This document shows positions 6,313-8,019 of a stretch of 8,019 bases of DNA, one piece after another. The stretch is from Desulfobacterales bacterium. Its GTDB lineage: Bacteria > Desulfobacterota > Desulfobacteria > Desulfobacterales > JAFDCJ01. The stretch is taken from NCBI GenBank assembly GCA_029939875.1, contig JAOZSC010000098.1, positions 1-8,019 on the forward strand, in the 5' to 3' direction. Positions within the stretch are counted from its first letter, which is position 1. Every line of letters starts with the position of its first letter. Position numbers and translations under genes: made by a program. Under the pieces are notes generated by a model. The model was not told the origin of the DNA, searched no databases, and was given only the letters and a program-made list of their open reading frames with translations.

Positions 6313-6491
6313 GATTCCGATTAAGATAGTGTTATCATAATTGTTATAATAGGTTAAATTAATTTTTTAAATTCCGTTTCCCAATAAAGGCATCCTGCGG
6401 GTGCTAAAAATCATCGTTGACAATCAAACGTGTCTACGTTAGTTGAATAGTATCATATCGTTCATTTGACGTTTCCACTTTAAGAATGTCA
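6313..6491. promoter_or_regulatory. Divergent intergenic region, AT-rich, with a candidate plus-strand promoter element
   Basis: Between the DRTGG gene (minus) and the tandem-repeat gene (plus) there is about 265 bases without a confident gene. Bases 6325-6375 are strongly AT-rich, with near-repeats TGTTATCATAAT and TGTTATAATA, and should hold the minus-strand promoter, but no clean -35/-10 pair can be chosen. On the plus strand a perfect TTGACA lies at 6417-6422; the hexamer 17 bases on (TAGTTG) is a poor -10, so another sigma factor or a chance match is possible. I see no recognised RNA or riboswitch. Confidence 0.3.
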
Positions 6492-6497
6492 AGGAGG
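6492..6497 (+). promoter_or_regulatory. Strong Shine-Dalgarno site of the tandem-repeat gene
   Basis: Perfect AGGAGG with an 8-base spacer to the ATG at 6506, the best ribosome site in the window. It fixes the start and suggests efficient translation. Confidence 0.8.
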
Positions 6498-6505
6498 GGT
6501 GGACA

Positions 6506-7165
6506 ATGCCGGTAAAATTCAATCAATATTGGACAATCATAAGTGAAAGACGAGAAGAATATGGAAATTTCATCATCAAGGAATTTATACCGGGAATAAA
6601 TTCCCTTGGGATTCATGTTGTCGCCGGCTGGTCGGTGCTGGTGGGCAGTTACAGTGAAATGATCGTTGAAAGTATGAGCAATGATCTGGAGCTTATTGAA
6701 AAGGCTTTGAAAAACCCAAAATTTAAAGAACTGCAGGACAATCTGCTCACATATGTAAAGGCGTACAAGACAAAAGTGCTTGTCCCCGCAGGAAGTAAAG
6801 ATTCATATACCACTGATATTAAAGAAGATACTATTAAGTTTAATCAGATGTGGGATGTGATCAGCAAAACGAAAGATGAATATGAAAACTATGTCCTGAA
6901 TGAATACTATCCGTTACTGGAAGAATCCAACATTGCTGTCGCCGGCGAATGGCAGGTCTTGATAGGAGACGGTCCGCATATTATTTGTGAGGGCAGAGTT
7001 CGCGATACTGAAAAATTAATAAAAACCATTCAAAGTAAAAAGTTTCGAAGGGCGAGGCGAAAACTGAAAGGGTTCGTCGAAAATTTTGAATGCCGTATCC
7101 TTTCATTTCACATACAAAAGGTTAAAGGTTACAAATCTTCGAGTTATCATATGCTGGAAATATAA
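6506..7165 (+). CDS. Uncharacterised protein made of two tandem 92-residue repeats (dimeric alpha-beta barrel-like)
   Basis: A 219-residue, probably cytosolic protein with no signal peptide or membrane segment. Residues 3-94 and 110-201 align without any gap at an offset of 107, with about 28 identities by eye. Shared positions include KFNQxW (4-9 / 111-116), EYxN (18-21 / 125-128), E26/E133, P29/P136, W42/W149, VL.G (44-47 / 151-154) and KF (72-73 / 179-180). Each repeat reads helix, strand, strand, helix, strand and resembles the ferredoxin-like dimeric alpha-beta barrel fold (NIPSNAP/EthD type), so the pair could form an intramolecular barrel; this fold call is inference. A strong AGGAGG (6492-6497) lies 8 bases before the ATG. 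It is the only plus-strand gene, is markedly AT-rich, and is convergent with the antiporter gene with 21 bases between stops. I do not recognise the family and assign no function. Confidence 0.85.
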   Translation: MPVKFNQYWTIISERREEYGNFIIKEFIPGINSLGIHVVAGWSVLVGSYSEMIVESMSNDLELIEKALKNPKFKELQDNLLTYVKAYKTKVLVPAGSKDSYTTDIKEDTIKFNQMWDVISKTKDEYENYVLNEYYPLLEESNIAVAGEWQVLIGDGPHIICEGRVRDTEKLIKTIQSKKFRRARRKLKGFVENFECRILSFHIQKVKGYKSSSYHMLEI

Positions 7166-7186
7166 GGCGTTGAGCGCACAACTAAA

Positions 7187-8019
7187 TTAGATTTTTAAAA
7201 GCAGAAAAACAGCCAAAAGCAGAATTGACATCAGCACCCCAAATCCGATGGCCATGGGAGTCATACGCGCTTCAATGTTCGGATTGCGTATATTTACGAT
7301 AAAGGAAGCGGCAATTTTCATGGCTTGCTTGTCCAGGTATGATCCAAAAGCAATCAGGGGCTGCTGGCAAAAGTTTATGAACAGGGCGCCAGGAATTCTG
7401 ATAAACCAGTCCGTATCCAGGACGAAGGTCGGATAGCCCCGCACCAATTTTCGTAGCAGCCAAAACCCAAGAAAAGTAAAAATAAACATTTGCGTAATTG
7501 AAAAAACCCGCGTCACGGTGAAGGGCACATATTCCACCGGGTATGGAAGCATATCGTACAGGATTTTCGGATAAACCCCCATGAAGATACACAGGAAGGC
7601 CAATATGCCCATCGCGATTAACATATGCACGGGCGTGTTGAAAGCTGAATCATTCAACTTTAAACGGATATCAGGCGGAGGTTCCTCGCGGCCCTGGAGC
7701 CAGATGTTCCAGGGAAGTTTAAGACCGGTGTGAAGGAAGGTGCCGACGGTGGCCCCCTCGAGCAGCAGATAGATAATCGGACTTTGCATGAATTCCGCGG
7801 CTTCGATGGTCATGGCTTTACTGATGAAACCGTTGAATAACGGGAAGCCGGAGATAGAAAAGCCACCGATCATATAGAGCCAGAAGGCAATCGGCATATA
7901 TTTGTAAAGCCCTCCGAGTCGGTTAAATTTTGCCGTACCGACGACAACCAGGGCACAGCCGGCACCCATATAGAGCAAGGCATTATATATGATATGGCAC
8001 AGTGCGTGTGAGGCGGCGC
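7187..8019 (-). CDS. Proton-conducting membrane subunit, MrpD/NuoN-like (Na+/H+ antiporter subunit D type), N-terminal part outside window
   Basis: An inner-membrane subunit of the family shared by Mrp antiporters and complex I subunits L/M/N. The frame is open to the right edge; 276 codons are visible from 8017, so the N-terminal half is missing (family about 500-600 residues). Visible hydrophobic segments: HALCHIIYNALLYMGAGCAL; MPIAFWLYMIGGFSISGFPLFNGFISK with the family's SIxGxPxxNGFxSK; IIYLLLEGATVGTFLHTGL; MLIAMGILAFLCIFMGVYPKIL; MFIFTFLGFWLLRKL; and a final one from about MAIGFGVLMSILLL to the C-terminus. The loop carrying VLDTDWFIRIPG and the long stretch before the last helix fit the subunit-D-like proteins of Desulfobacterota. 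In the first segment, related proteins usually have lysine where this one has asparagine (IIYNALLY). The stop is 21 bases from that of the convergent gene. The rest of its operon lies to the right. Confidence 0.85.
   Translation of the reverse strand, partial: AASHALCHIIYNALLYMGAGCALVVVGTAKFNRLGGLYKYMPIAFWLYMIGGFSISGFPLFNGFISKAMTIEAAEFMQSPIIYLLLEGATVGTFLHTGLKLPWNIWLQGREEPPPDIRLKLNDSAFNTPVHMLIAMGILAFLCIFMGVYPKILYDMLPYPVEYVPFTVTRVFSITQMFIFTFLGFWLLRKLVRGYPTFVLDTDWFIRIPGALFINFCQQPLIAFGSYLDKQAMKIAASFIVNIRNPNIEARMTPMAIGFGVLMSILLLAVFLLLKI

Noticed and set aside
4655..6402. The 10-mer cctgcgggtg occurs both near the mtnA start and in the 6390s
   Set aside because: Ten-base matches are expected by chance many times in a window of this size, and the flanks do not match.
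7166..7186. Possible bidirectional terminator between the convergent genes (CTAAATTAG then ATTTTT)
   Set aside because: The palindrome leaves a one-base loop and has no GC stem, so it cannot act as a normal intrinsic terminator.

Overview
The window looks like the chromosome of an anaerobic deltaproteobacterium, most likely a sulfate reducer of the Desulfobacterota (Desulfobacterales-like). This is inferred from gene content: a siroheme decarboxylase-type AhbB protein (alternative heme pathway), a B12-type radical SAM enzyme, the DRTGG / histidine-kinase-like ATPase / thioredoxin-like [2Fe-2S] gene set that usually sits beside NAD(H)-linked [FeFe] hydrogenase or NuoF-like genes in anaerobes, and an MrpD/NuoN-like antiporter subunit. 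No rRNA, tRNA, CRISPR array, transposase or phage gene was seen.

Layout. All genes but one lie on the minus strand, so transcription runs right to left. From the right edge: 8019-7187 is the C-terminal half of an MrpD/NuoN-like membrane subunit (cut by the edge). Convergent with it, 6506-7165 on the plus strand is an AT-rich gene for an uncharacterised protein made of two ungapped 92-residue repeats. A divergent intergenic region follows. Next comes a minus-strand module: a DRTGG-type protein (6240-5893), a decayed PHP-domain gene (about 5892-5743), an ATPase of the histidine-kinase fold with a TTG start (5742-5149), and a small thioredoxin-like [2Fe-2S] protein (5168-4800) overlapping the ATPase. 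Then mtnA (4647-3544), ahbB-like (3476-2994) overlapping a B12-binding radical SAM gene (3007-1658), and finally leucyl aminopeptidase pepA (1455 to beyond the left edge).

Functional reading. pepA and mtnA are housekeeping genes for peptide turnover and methylthioribose-1-phosphate salvage. The ahbB/radical SAM pair is translationally coupled, so the radical SAM enzyme may act on a tetrapyrrole or be linked to heme or B12 metabolism, but it is not AhbC or AhbD by architecture. The DRTGG/PHP/ATPase/[2Fe-2S] set has the order known from redox-enzyme loci, yet no NuoF or hydrogenase gene follows; mtnA does. With a broken PHP gene in the middle, it looks like an orphaned, partly eroding accessory module.

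Most interesting points: the PHP relic between the DRTGG and ATPase genes, the ahbB/radical SAM coupling, the tandem-repeat protein, inverted related repeats flanking the ahbB/radical SAM pair, and an asparagine where I expect the conserved lysine in the antiporter subunit. I did not find a clearly new multi-gene system.
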